Positions 36,371 to 49,556 of a stretch of DNA of 64,000 nucleotides are shown piece after piece (positions within the stretch are counted from its first letter, which is position 1; each line of letters begins with the position of its first letter). A program made the position numbers and the translations under genes. Origin of the DNA: Drosophila pseudoobscura (taxonomy: Eukaryota > Arthropoda > Insecta > Diptera > Drosophilidae); contig NW_022881738.1 of NCBI RefSeq assembly GCF_009870125.1, positions 186,001 through 250,000 on the forward strand, in the 5' to 3' direction. Under the pieces are notes generated by a model. That model had not been told where the DNA came from and made no database searches. It saw nothing but the letters and a program-made list of their open reading frames with translations.

Positions 36371-38524
36371 GAACGGTTCTATATAAGTGCAGGTGCCATA
36401 TAGTTGCGGAGTTCCACTTTTTTGAGGCTAGAGTGCCGTATTGTTGCTAGTGCCCAAGATGTGCGATCTTGCCACATTTTCTGGAGCGTGGGTGCTATAT
36501 AGGTGCGGTGGTTCAGTATACATGCTAGTGCTGGATAGGGAGGTGTTCTATATAAGTGCATGTGCCATATAGTTGCGGAGTTCCACTTTTTTGAGGCTAG
36601 AGTGCCGTATCGTTGCTAGTGCCCAAGATGTGCGATCTTGCCACATTTTCTGGAGCGTGGGTGCTATATAGGTGCGGTGGTTCAGTATACATGCCAGTGC
36701 TGGATAGGGAGGTGTTCTATATAAGTGCAGGTGCCATATAGTTGCGGAGTTCCACTTTTTTGAGGCTAGAGTGCCGTATTGTTGCTAGTGCCCAAGATGT
36801 GCGATCTTGCCACATTTTCTGGAGCGTGGGTGCTATATAGGTGCGGTGGTTCAGTATACATGCCAGTGCTGGATAGGGAGGTGTTCTATATAAGTGCAGG
36901 TGCCATATAGTTGCGGAGTTCCACTTTTTTGAGGCTAGAGTGCCGTATTGTTGCTAGTGCCCAAGATGTGCGATCTTGCCACATTTTCTGGAGCGTGGGT
37001 GCTATAGGTGCGGTGGTTCAGTATACATGCCAGTGCTGGATAGGGAGGTGTTCTATATAAGTGCAGGTGCCATATAGTTGCGGAGTTCCACTTTTTTGAG
37101 GCTAGAGTGCCGTATTGTTGCTAGTGCCCAAGATGTGCGATCTTGCCACATTTTCTGGAGCGTGGGTGCTATATAGGTGCGGTGGTTCAGTATACATGCC
37201 AGTGCTGGATAGGGAGGTGTTCTATATAAGTGCAGGTGCCATATAGTTGCGGAGTTCCACTTTTTTGAGGCTAGAGTGCCGTATTGTTGCTAGTGCCCAA
37301 GATGTGCGATCTTGCCACATTTTCTGGAGCGTGGGTGCTATATAGGTGCGGTGGTTCAGTATACATGCCAGTGCTGGATAGGGAGGTGTTCTATATAAGT
37401 GCAGGTGCCATATAGTTGCGGAGTTCCACTTTTTTGAGGCTAGAGTGCCGTATTGTTGCTAGTGCCCAAGATGTGCGATCTTGCCACATTTTCTGGAGCG
37501 TGGGTGCTATATAGGTGCGGTGGTTCAGTATACATGCCAGTGCTGGATAGGGAGGTGTTCTATATAAGTGCAGGTGCCATATAGTTGCGGAGTTCCACTT
37601 TTTTGAGGCTAGAGTGCCGTATTGTTGCTAGTGCCCAAGATGTGCGATCTTGCCACATTTTCTGGAGCGTGGGTGCTATATAGGTGCGGTGGTTCAGTAT
37701 ACATGCCAGTGCTGGATAGGGAGGTGTTCTATATAAGTGCAGGTGCCATATAGTTGCGGAGTTCCACTTTTTTGAGGCTAGAGTGCCGTATTGTTGCTAG
37801 TGCCCAAGATGTGCGATCTTGCCACATTTTCTGGAGCGTGGGTGCTATATAGGTGCGGTGGTTCAGTATACATGCTAGTGCTGGATAGGGAGGTGTTCTA
37901 TATAAGTGCATGTGCCATATAGTTGCGGAGTTCCACTTTTTTGAGGCTAGAGTGCCGTATTGTTGCTAGTGCCCAAGATGTGCGATCTTGCCACATTTTC
38001 TGGAGCGTGGGTGCTATATAGGTGCGCTGGTTCAGTATACATGCCAGTGCTGGATAGGGAGGTGTTCTATATAAGTGCAGGTGCCATATAGTTGCGGAGT
38101 TCCACTTTTTTGAGGCTAGAGTGCCGTATTGTTGCTAGTGCCCAAGATGTGCGATCTTGCCACATTTCCTGGAGCGTGGGTGCTATATAGGTGCGGTGGT
38201 TCAGTATACATGTCAGTGCTGGATAGTGAAGGGTTATATATAAGTGCAGGTGCCATATAAATGCGGAGTTCCACTTTTTTGAGGCTAGAGTGCCATATTG
38301 TTGCTAGTGCCCAAGATGTGCGATCTTGCCACATTTCCTAGAGCGTGGGTGCTATATAGGTGCGGTGGTTCAGTACACATGCCAGTGCTGGATAGGGAAA
38401 GGTTCTATATAAAAGCAGGTGCCATATAGTTGCGGAGTTCCACTTTTTTGAGGCTAGAGTGCCGTATTGTTGCTAGTGCCCAAAATATGCGATCCTGCCA
38501 CATTTCCTAGAGCGTGGGTGCTAT
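36371..38524 (+). repeat. Satellite array, homogenised 169-bp monomers (block 1 end)
   Basis: About 12-13 nearly identical 169-bp monomers of the GGAGTTCCACTTTTTTGAGG type make up this stretch. One near 36999 has lost 2 bp (GTGCTATAGGTGCGG), which accounts for the 1350-bp instead of 1352-bp distance between equivalent points. The last monomers before the LTR are the special left-flank variants also seen before 25503. No genes are seen. Confidence 0.93.
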
Positions 38525-38902
38525 TGTAGTATGTGCATATATTGAGTGTACACTGTACCCAATGGTTAACAATAAATGTATCAGCAACACATTGTTGCAG
38601 TACACAAACAAAACCACTCCAAGTGAGCGTGCAATATGATCGCCGTTTATGCGCTAAGCTAAGTCAGCATTCCCACGCTGACCACTTGAAGCATATATAT
38701 ATACACATATGTACATACGGCTCTTGCCCTCTCGATTATGCTGATAAGACAAATATGTATGAAGCCGCTCCGCTGTTGGCGTAACCGGCAGCGCAGCTAT
38801 GCGGTCTGAGTTATAAGAATAAATTCAATAAAGACATTCTAAAAACCGAAGTCAAACGGCACAGACGTGCCAGTGTTATAATTGTAATATTGACATATTA
38901 CA
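38525..38902 (+). repeat. mdg1/412-like 5' LTR, fragment copy 2 (378 bp)
   Basis: It matches 25503-25882 except for a 2-bp loss in the TA run. The left satellite flank is also the same. The primer site TGGCGACCGTGACA follows. Confidence 0.93.
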
Positions 38903-39103
38903 TGGCGACCGTGACAAGTGTCACGAACATGTAGAACATATGTTAAAATAAATCACAAAAAAAAACCGAAAAAAAAAGCGGAGAGCGAGAGAGAGAGCGG
39001 CGAGAGCGGACAACAACAGCAGGCACCACTGGAAGCAGCAGTAACATAAAAAAAAAAATTAACAACGAAATGGAGCGGAACTGAACGCAGTAAGTAGAGT
39101 GGT

Positions 39104-39484
39104 ATGTGTGGCAAAAGAGGCGGCGTAGTAAAACGCCTGAGAGCCAGAAGGGCAACACTACTCAAACTGCTAAATAGCAACGATAATTTGCCGTGGAGCA
39201 CATCTGTGAAATTACACACAGAGCTCGATCACATCAAATTGTTGCTAGCAGAAAAGAAAATGAAAGAGCCAATGCACACAACCACCTACACTGCAATACG
39301 AAATATCAGTAAAATATTAACCGTAACTCCACCACCCCAAACGACAGAAATAGCAAAGCCAAGGAAGACCTGCCCGAACGACTGCGAGGGACCTCTACAC
39401 TCGCCGCATTGCGAGTACAGCCTGCACCGGTGCCCCAACAGAGAAGCAGTAGCAGCCTGTGCAGCCAGCACCGGCCTCGTCTAG
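39104..39484 (+). CDS. Leader ORF 1 of mdg1/412-like element, copy 2
   Basis: This 126-residue frame has the same protein as at 26084-26464, offset exactly 13,020 bp. The same overlapping frame (to 39642) follows. Identity at this level shows that the 13-kb duplication is recent or has been gene-converted. Confidence 0.45.
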   Translation: MCGKRGGVVKRLRARRATLLKLLNSNDNLPWSTSVKLHTELDHIKLLLAEKKMKEPMHTTTYTAIRNISKILTVTPPPQTTEIAKPRKTCPNDCEGPLHSPHCEYSLHRCPNREAVAACAASTGLV

Positions 39485-39797
39485 CGCAACAAGCTAGACC
39501 CGGAGCAGTGAACCGACAGCGCTTCCTAGAGCGCCCACCGCCAAACAAAATTTTTTTTCTAAATGCCTGCGATGCATACAACTTAACTGTAAGATCTAAA
39601 ATTGTAAAATTGAGCGGAATAACATCTGCCCAATTAGAGTGAGGCCTGTAAAGCCACACAAACACTAGGCAGGAAGAAATGTAAAAAAAAAACTGGAAAA
39701 AAAATATATATAAATTATAAATTAATTCCAACAATTAACAAAGAATCTATACAGTAGTATAAAAGAAAAAAAAAGGAAATTTGTTTTGTATATACAT

Positions 39798-40067
39798 ATG
39801 TCACGAACAAACAAAATAAGTAAATTTGAAGAAAATTTCGAAAATTTTTACACAATGGGCTTAATAGATGTAAAATCGGTAGATTCGACAGCGAATGTAA
39901 TAAACAAAGTCGAAGTCAATAACACCGACCTAAAGCTAATAACAATACTTATTGCTATTATTTTCATTATAATCATAGGACATCTATTATATAAATTGTA
40001 TAAACTACATAATAGATGCATAAAGAAACGCTATCAAAGCCGGGCAGATGACCTGGACAAAATTTAA
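39798..40067 (+). CDS. Small membrane-protein ORF of mdg1/412-like element, copy 2
   Basis: The 89-residue single-pass membrane frame is identical in protein to 26778-27047, with the same hydrophobic segment and basic C-terminal tail. Confidence 0.6.
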   Translation: MSRTNKISKFEENFENFYTMGLIDVKSVDSTANVINKVEVNNTDLKLITILIAIIFIIIIGHLLYKLYKLHNRCIKKRYQSRADDLDKI

Positions 40068-40205
40068 AACAAATTTATAATGGTAACGAAAATTGGCCAA
40101 AAATAAAAGAAAAAGTCCAAAACGAATCATGAATAAAAATATATCATTATTTGATTGAAAACCTATAAATGTTTTTGCACATTTTAATAATTATTTTAAA
40201 ATGAA

Positions 40206-40721
40206 ATGGAATGGCAAAATATTAATGCCGCATTAGTTAAAATAAAAGAAAATTTTGATAAATCATACAAGTGCCTAGCACAAAATAGGAATATTTCAAA
40301 CGAAACTATAAGTAGACACGCGACAATATTAGTTGCATGTTTTAACCAAGCTCGTTCCCTGATACACGACAATAAAGAAAAGTTAAATACTCAGCATTGG
40401 TCGTATGTATCAAGATTTTTGAATAGATTAAAAACAAATTTAAATAGCATCAAATCAAAATATTCACTAGACATAACTATACCTTCGATTTTGAATACTC
40501 CAGTATTAGTCGAGGAAGACACAAACACAGATTTAGAGGGCGAATACACATATAAAAGAAGAAGACCTAGGCGACCTTACGATACCAGCGGTAATCACAC
40601 TAACCAATCTAGTTGATTCTGAATCAGAGTCTATTACTGAAGTAAAAACTCTAAAAATGGCCATGTCACAACTAGAATTTCTTAAGCTAGCCGCTTCACT
40701 CATACCTGAGTTTAGTGGAAG
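40206..40721 (+). pseudogene. gag: Truncated gag of mdg1/412-like element, copy 2
   Basis: This has the same 136-residue first frame, +1 second frame and cut at the capsid start as copy 1. The element/satellite junction at about 40721 matches that at 27701, so the truncation predates the 13-kb duplication. Confidence 0.75.
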
Positions 40722-43700
40722 GTTGCGGAGGTTCCACTTTTTTGAGGCTAGAGTGCCATATTGTTGCTAGTGCCCAAAATGTGCGATCTTGCCACATTTC
40801 CTAGAGCGTGGGTGCTATATAGGTGCGGTGGTTCAGTACACATGCCAGTGCTGGATAGGGAAAGGTTCTATATAAAAGCAGGTGCCATATAGTTGCGGAG
40901 TTCCACTTTTTTGAGGCTAGAGTGCCGTATTGTTGCTAGTGCCCAAAATATGCGATCCTGCCACATTTCCTAGAGCGTGGGTGCTATATGGGTGCGGTGG
41001 TTCAGTATACATGCCAGTGCTGGATTGGGAAGAGTTCTATATAAGTGCAGGAGCCATATAGTTGCGGAGTGCCACTTTTTTGAGGCTAGAGTGCCGTATT
41101 GTTGCTAGTGCCCAAGATGTGCGATCTTGCCACATTTTCTGGAGCGTGGGTGCTATATAGGTGCGGTGGTTAAGGATACATGCCAGTGCTGGATAGGGAG
41201 GTGTTCTATATAAGTGCATGTGCCATATAGTTGCGGAGGTTCCACTTTTTTTGAGGCTAGAGTGCCGTATTGTTGCTAGTGCCCAAGATGTGCGATCTTG
41301 CCACACTTTCTGGAGCGTGGGTGCTATATAGGTGCGGTGGTTCAGTATACATGCCAGTGCTGGATAGGGAGGTGTTCTATATAAGTGCAGGTGCCATATA
41401 GTTGCGGAGGTTTCACTTTTTTGGGGCTAGAGTGCCATATTGGTGCTTATGCCCAAAATATGCGATCCTGCCAAATTTCCTAGAGCGTGGGTGCTATATA
41501 GGTTCGGTGGTTCAGTATACATGCCAGTGCTGGATAGTGAAGGGTTAGATATAAGTGCAGGTGCCATATAGTTGCGGAGGTTCCACTTTTTTAGGGCTTT
41601 ATTGTCATATTGGTGCTTATGCCCAAAATATGCGATCCTGCCACATTTCCTGGAGCGTGGGGGCCATATAGGTGCGGTGGTTCACTATACATGCCAGTGC
41701 TGGATAGGGAAGGGTTCTATATAAGTACAGGTGCCATATAGTTGCGGAGGTTCGATTTTTTATGGGCTAGAGTGCCATATTGGTGCTAGTGCCCAAAATA
41801 TGCGATCCTGCCAAATTTCCTAGAGCGTGGGTGCTATATAGGTGCGGTGGTTCACTATACATGCCAGTGCTGGATAGGGAGGTGTTCTATATAAGTGCAG
41901 GTGCCATATAGTTGCGGAGGTTCCACTTATTTGAGGCTAGAGTGCCGTATTGTTGCTAGTGCCCAAAATATGCGATCCTGCCACATTTCCTAGAGCGTGG
42001 GTGCTATATAGGTGCGGTGGTTCAGTATACATTCCAGTGCTGGATAGGGAAAGGTTCTATATAAAAGCAGGTGCCATATAGTTGCGGAGTTCCACTTTTT
42101 TGAGGCTAGAGTGCCGTATTGTTGCTAGTGCCCAAGATGTGCGATCTTGCCACATTTCCTGGAGCGTGGGTGCTATATAGGTGCGGTGGTTCACTATACA
42201 TGTCAGTGCAGGATAGTGAAGGGTTTTATATAAGTGCAGGTGCCATATAAATGCGGAGTTCCACTTTTTTGAGGCTAGAGTGCCATATTGTTGCTAGTGC
42301 CCAAAATATGCGATCCTGCCACATTTCCTAGAGCGTGGGTGCTATATAGGTACGGTGGTTCAGTATACATGCCAGTGCTGGATAGGGAAAGGTTCTATAT
42401 AAGTGCAGGTGCCATATAGTTGCGGAGGTTCCACATTTTTGAGGCTAGAGTGCCGTATTGTTGCTAGTGCCCACGATGTGCGATCTTGCCACATTTTCTG
42501 GAGCGTGGGTGCTATATAGGTGCGGTGGTTCAGTATACATGCCAGTGCTGGATAGGGAGGTGTTCTATATAAGTGCAGGTGCCATATAGTTGCGGAGTTC
42601 CACTTTTTTGAGGCTAGAGTGCCGTATTAGTGCTAGTGCCCAAGATGTGCGATCTTGCCACATTTTCTGGAGCGTGGGTGCTATATAGGTGCGGTGGTTA
42701 AGTATACATGCCAGTGCTGGATAGGGAGGTGTTCTATATAAGTGCAGGTGCCATATAGTTGCGGAGCTCCACTTTTTTGAGGCTAGAGTGCCGTATTGTT
42801 TCTAGTGCCCAAGATGTGCGATCCTGCCACATTTCCTGGAGCGTGGGGGCTATATAGGTGCGGTGGTTCAGTATACATGCCAGTGCTTGATAGGGAAGGG
42901 TTCTATATAAGTGCAGAAGCCATATAGTTGCGGAGGTTCCACTTTTTTATGGGCTAGAGTGCCATATTGGGGCTAGTGCCCAAGATGTGCGATCCTGCCA
43001 CATTTCCTGGAGCGTGGGGGCTATATAGGTGCGGTGGTTCAGTATACATGCCAGTGCTTGATAGGGATGGGTTCTATATAAGTGCAGGTGCCATATAGTT
43101 GCGGAGGTTCCACTTTTTTGGGGCTATATTGCCATATTGGTGCTTATGCCCAAGATGTGCGATACTGCCACGTTTCCTGGAGCGTGGGGGCTATATAGGT
43201 ACGGTGGTTCAGTATACATACCAGTGCTGGATAGGGAATTGTTATATATAAGTGCAGGTGCCACATAGTTGCGGAGATTTCAATTTTTTGAGGCTAGAGT
43301 GCCGTATTGTTGCTAGTGCCCAAGATGTGCGATCTTGCCACATTTCCTGGAGCGTGGGGGCTATATAGGTGCGGTGGTTCAGAATACATGCCAGTGCTGG
43401 ATAGGGAAGGGTTCTATATAAGTGCAGGTGCCATATAGTTGCGGAGGTTCCACTTTTTTATGGGCTAGAGTGCCATATTGGTGCTATATAGGTGCGGTGG
43501 TTCACTATACATGCCAGTGCTGGATAGGGAATTGTTATATATAAGTGCAGGTGCCACATAGTTGCGGAGATTTCAATTTTTTGAGGCTAGAGTGCCGTAT
43601 TGTTGCTAGTGCCCAAGATGTGCGATCTTGCCACATTTCCTGGAGCGTGGGGGCTATATAGGTGCGGTGGTTCAGTATACATGCCAGTGCTTGATAGGGA

Positions 43701-46700
43701 AGGGTTCTATATAAGTGCAGAAGCCATATAGTTGCGGAGGTTCCACTTTTTTATGGGCTAGAGTGCCATATTGGGGCTAGTGCCCAAGATGTGCGATCCT
43801 GCCACATTTCCTGGAGCGTGGGGGCTATATAGGTGCGGTGGTTCAGTATACATGCCAGTGCTTGATAGGGATGGGTTCTATATAAGTGCAGGTGCCATAT
43901 AGTTGAGGAGGTTCCACATTTTTGGGGCTATATTGCCATATTGGTGCTTATGCCCAAGATGTGCGATACTGCCACATTTCCTGGAGCGTGGGTGCTATAT
44001 AGGTGCGGTGGTTCAGTATACATGCCAGTGCTGGATAGGGAAGGGTTCTATATAAGTGCAGGTGCCATATAGTTGCGGAGGTTCCACTTTTTTATGGGTA
44101 GAGTGCCATATTGGTGCTAGTGCCCAAGATGTGCGATCCTGCCACATTTCCTGGAGCGTGGATGCTATATAGGTTCGGTGGTTCAGTATACATGCCAGTG
44201 ATGGATAGGGAAGGGTTCTATATAAGTGCAGAAGCCATATAGTTGCGGAGGTTCCACTTTTTTATGGGCTAGAGTGCCATATTGGGGCTAGTGCCCAAGA
44301 TGTGCGATCCTGCCACATTTCCTGGAGCGTGGGGGCTATAGGTGCGGTGGTTCAGTATACATGCCAGTGCTTGATAGGGATGGGTTCTATATAAGTGCAG
44401 GTGCCATATAGTTGCGGAGGTTCCACTTTTTTGGGGCTATATTGCCATATTGGTGCTTATGCCCAAAATATGCGATCCTGCCACATTTCCTGGAGCGTGG
44501 GGGCCATATAGGTGCGGTGGTTCACTATACATGCCAGTGCTGGATAGGGAGGTGTTCTATATAAGTGCAGGTGCCATATAGTTGCGGAGGTTCCACTTAT
44601 TTGAGGCTAGAGTGCCGTATTGTTGCTAGTGCCCAAAATATGCGATCCTGCCACATTTCCTAGAGCGTGGGTGCTATATAGGTGCGGTGGTTCAGTATAC
44701 ATTCCAGTGCTGGATAGGGAAAGGTTCTATATAAAAGCAGGTGCCATATAGTTGCGGAGTTCCACTTTTTTGAGGCTAGAGTGCCGTATTGTTGCTAGTG
44801 CCCAAGATGTGCGATCTTGCCACATTTCCTGGAGCGTGGGTGCTATATAGGTGCGGTGGTTCACTATACATGTCAGTGCTGGATAGTGAAGGGTTTTATA
44901 TAAGTGCAGGTGCCATATAAATGCGGAGTTCCACTTTTTTGAGGCTAGAGTGCCATATTGTTGCTAGTGCCCAAAATATGCCATCCTGCCACATTTCCTA
45001 GAGCGTGGGTGCTATATAGGTACGGTGGTTCAGTATACATGCCAGTGCTGGATAGGGAAAGGTTCTATATAAGTGCAGGTGCCATATAGTTGCGGAGGTT
45101 CCACATTTTTGAGGCTAGAGTGCCGTATTGTTGCTAGTGCCCACGATGTGCGATCTTGCCACATTTTCTGGAGCGTGGGTGCTATATAGGTGCGGTGGTT
45201 CAGTATACATGCCAGTGCTGGATAGGGAGGTGTTCTATATAAGTGCAGGTGCCATATAGTTGCGGAGTTCCACTTTTTTGAGGCTAGAGTGCCGTATTAG
45301 TGCTAGTGCCCAAGATGTGCGATCTTGCCACATTTTCTGGAGCGTGGGTGCTATATAGGTGCGGTGGTTAAGTATACATGCCAGTGCTGGATAGGGAGGT
45401 GTTCTATATAAGTGCAGGTGCCATATAGTTGCGGAGCTCCACTTTTTTGAGGCTAGAGTGCCGTATTGTTTCTAGTGCCCAAGATGTGCGATCCTGCCAC
45501 ATTTCCTGGAGCGTGGGGGCTATATAGGTGCGGTGGTTCAGTATACATGCCAGTGCTTGATAGGGAAGGGTTCTATATAAGTGCAGAAGCCATATAGTTG
45601 CGGAGGTTCCACTTTTTTATGGGCTAGAGTGCCATATTGGGGCTAGTGCCCAAGATGTGCGATCCTGCCACATTTCCTGGAGCGTGGGGGCTATATAGGT
45701 GCGGTGGTTCAGTATACATGCCAGTGCTTGATAGGGATGGGTTCTATATAAGTGCAGGTGCCATATAGTTGCGGAGGTTCCACTTTTTTGGGGCTATATT
45801 GCCATATTGGTGCTTATGCCCAAGATGTGCGATACTGCCACATTTCCTGGAGCGTGGGGGCTATATAGGTACGGTGGTTCAGTATACATACCAGTGCTGG
45901 ATAGGGAATTGTTATATATAAGTGCAGGTGCCACATAGTTGCGGAGATTTCAATTTTTTGAGGCTAGAGTGCCGTATTGTTGCTAGTGCCCAAGATGTGC
46001 GATCTTGCCACATTTCCTGGAGCGTGGGGGCTATATAGGTGCGGTGGTTCAGAATACATGCCAGTGCTGGATAGGGAAGGGTTCTATATAAGTGCAGGTG
46101 CCATATAGTTGCGGAGGTTCCACTTTTTTATGGGCTAGAGTGCCATATTGGTGCTATATAGGTGCGGTGGTTCACTATACATGCCAGTGCTGGATAGGGA
46201 ATTGTTATATATAAGTGCAGGTGCCACATAGTTGCGGAGATTTCAATTTTTTGAGGCTAGAGTGCCGTATTGTTGCTAGTGCCCAAGATGTGCGATCTTG
46301 CCACATTTCCTGGAGCGTGGGGGCTATATAGGTGCGGTGGTTCAGTATACATGCCAGTGCTTGATAGGGAAGGGTTCTATATAAGTGCAGAAGCCATATA
46401 GTTGCGGAGGTTCCACTTTTTTATGGGCTAGAGTGCCATATTGGGGCTAGTGCCCAAGATGTGCGATCCTGCCACATTTCCTGGAGCGTGGGGGCTATAT
46501 AGGTGCGGTGGTTCAGTATACATGCCAGTGCTTGATAGGGATGGGTTCTATATAAGTGCAGGTGCCATATAGTTGAGGAGGTTCCACTTTTTTGGGGCTA
46601 TATTGCCATATTGGTGCTTATGCCCAAGATGTGCGATACTGCCACATTTCCTGGAGCGTGGGTGCTATATAGGTGCGGTGGTTCAGTATACATGCCAGTG

Positions 46701-49556
46701 CTGGATAGGGAAGGGTTCTATATAAGTGCAGGTGCCATATAGTTGCGGAGGTTCCACTTTTTTATGGGTAGAGTGCCATATTGGTGCTAGTGCCCAAGAT
46801 GTGCGATCCTGCCACATTTCCTGGAGCGTGGATGCTATATAGGTTCGGTGGTTCAGTATACATGCCAGTGATGGATAGGGAAGGGTTCTATATAAGTGCA
46901 GAAGCCATATAGTTGCGGAGGTTCCACTTTTTTATGGGCTAGAGTGCCATATTGGGGCTAGTGCCCAAGATGTGCGATCCTGCCACATTTCCTGGAGCGT
47001 GGGGGCTATATAGGTGCGGTGGTTCAGTATACATGCCAGTGCTTGATAGGGATGGGTTCTATATAAGTGCAGGTGCCATATAGTTGCGGAGGTTCCACTT
47101 TTTTGGGGCTATATTGCCATATTGGTGCTTATGCCCAAGATGTGCGATACTGCCACATTTCCTGGAGCGTGGGGGCTATATAGGTACGGTGGTTCAGTAT
47201 ACATACCAGTGCTGGATGGGGAATTGTTATATATAAGTGCAGGTGCCACATAGTTGCGGAGATTTCAATTTTTTGAGGCTAGAGTGCCGTATTGTTGCTA
47301 GTGCCCAAGATGTGCGATCTTGCCACATTTCCTGGAGCGTGGGGGCTATATAGGTGCGGTGGTTCAGAATACATGCCAGTGCTGGATAGGGAAGGGTTCT
47401 ATATAAGTGCAGGTGCCATATAGTTGCGGAGGTTCCACTTTTTTATGGGCTAGAGTGCCATATTGGTGCTATATAGGTGCGGTGGTTCACTATACATGCC
47501 AGTGCTGGATAGGGAATTGTTATATATAAGTGCAGGTGCCACATAGTTGCGGAGATTTCAATTTTTTGAGGCTAGAGTGCCGTATTGTTGCTAGTGCCCA
47601 AGATGTGCGATCTTGCCACATTTCCTGGAGCGTGGGGGCTATATAGGTGCGGTGGTTCAGTATACATGCCAGTGCTTGATAGGGAAGGGTTCTATATAAG
47701 TGCAGAAGCCATATAGTTGCGGAGGTTCCACTTTTTTATGGGCTAGAGTGCCATATTGGGGCTAGTGCCCAAGATGTGCGATCCTGCCACATTTCCTGGA
47801 GCGTGGGGGCTATATAGGTGCGGTGGTTCAGTATACATGCCAGTGCTTGATAGGGATGGGTTCTATATAAGTGCAGGTGCCATATAGTTGCGGAGGTTCC
47901 ACTTTTTTGGGGCTATATTGCCATATTGGTGCTTATGCCCAAGATGTGCGATACTGCCACATTTCCTGGAGCGTGGGTGCTATATAGGTGCGGTGGTTCA
48001 GTATACATGCCAGTGCTGGATAGGGAAGGGTTCTATATAAGTGCAGGTGCCATATAGTTGCGGAGGTTCCACTTTTTTATGGGTAGAGTGCCATATTGGG
48101 GCTAGTGCCCAAGATGTGCGATCCTGCCACATTTCCTGGAGCGTGGATGCTATATAGGTTCGGTGGTTCAGTATACATGCCAGTGATGGATAGGGAAGGG
48201 TTCTATATAAGTGCAGAAACCATATAGTTGCGGAGGTTCCACTTTTTTATGGGCTAGAGTGCCATATTGGGGCTAGTGCCCAAGATGTGCGATCCTGCCA
48301 CATTTCCTGGAGCGTGGGGGCTATATAGGTGCGGTGGTTCAGTATACATGCCAGTGCTTGATAGGGATGGGTTCTATATAAGTGCAGGTGCCATATAGTT
48401 GCGGAGGTTCCACTTTTTTGGGGCTATATTGCCATATTGGTGCTTATGCCCAAGATGTGCGATACTGCCACATTTCCTGGAGCGTGGGGGCTATATAGGT
48501 GCGGTGGTTCAGTATACATGCCAGTGCTTGATAGGGAAGGGTTCTATATAAGTGCAGAAGCCATATAGTTGCGGAGGTTCCACTTTTTTATGGGCTAGAG
48601 TGCCATATTGGGGCTAGTGCCCAAGATGTGCGATCCTGCCACATTTCCTGGAGCGTGGGGGCTATATAGGTGCGGTGGTTCAGTATACATGCCAGTGCTT
48701 GATAGGGATGGGTTCTATATAAGTGCAGGTGCCATATAGTTGCGGAGGTTCCACTTTTTTGGGGCTATATTGCCATATTGGTGCTTATGCCCAAGATGTG
48801 CGATACTGCCACATTTCCTGGAGCGTGGGTGCTATATAGGTGCGTTGGTTCAGTATACATGCCAGTGCTGGATAGGGAAGGGTTCTATATAAGTGCAGGT
48901 GCCATATAGTTGCGGAGGTTCCACTTTTTTATGGGTAGAGTGCCATATTGGTGCTAGTGCCCAAGATGTGCGATCCTGCCACATTTCCTGGAGCGTGGAT
49001 GCTATATAGGTGCGGTGGTTCAGTATACATGCCAGTGATGGATAGGGAAGGGTTCTATATAAGTGCAGGTGCCATATAGTTGCGGAGGTTCCACTTTTTT
49101 ATGGGCTAGAGTGCCATATTGGTGCTAGTGCCCAAGATGTGCGATCCTGCCACATTTCCTGGAGCGTGGGGGCTATATAGGTGCGGTGGTTCAGTATACA
49201 TGCCAGTGCTGGATAGGGAAGGGTTCTATATAAGTACAGGTGCCATATAGTTGCGGAGGTTCGATTTTTTATGGGCTAGAGTGCCATATTGGTGCTAGTG
49301 CCCAAAATAAGCGATCCTGCCAAATTTCCTAGAGCGTGGGTGCTATATAGGTGCGGTGGTTCAGTATACATGCCAGTGCTGGATAGGGAAGGGTTCTATA
49401 TAAGTGCAGGTGCCATATAGTTGCAGAGGTTCCACTTTTTATGGGTAGAGTGCCATATTGGTGCTAGTGCCCAAGATGTGCGATCCTGCCACATTTCCTG
49501 GAGCGTGGATGCTATATAGGTTCGGTGGTTCAGTATACATGCCAGTGCTGGATAGG
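40722..49556 (+). repeat. Satellite array, diverged monomers with higher-order repeats (block 2)
   Basis: This is the second copy of the 27702-36370 array. Compared with copy 1 it lacks one monomer near 41830 (offset falls from 13,020 to 12,850), has two extra monomers near 42420-42760 (offset rises to 13,188) and lost 2 bp near 44339 (offset 13,186). The CATACCAGTGCTGGAT variant recurs at about 43219, 45889 and 47204, with truncated monomers near 43480, 46150 and 47465. No genes are seen. Confidence 0.92.
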
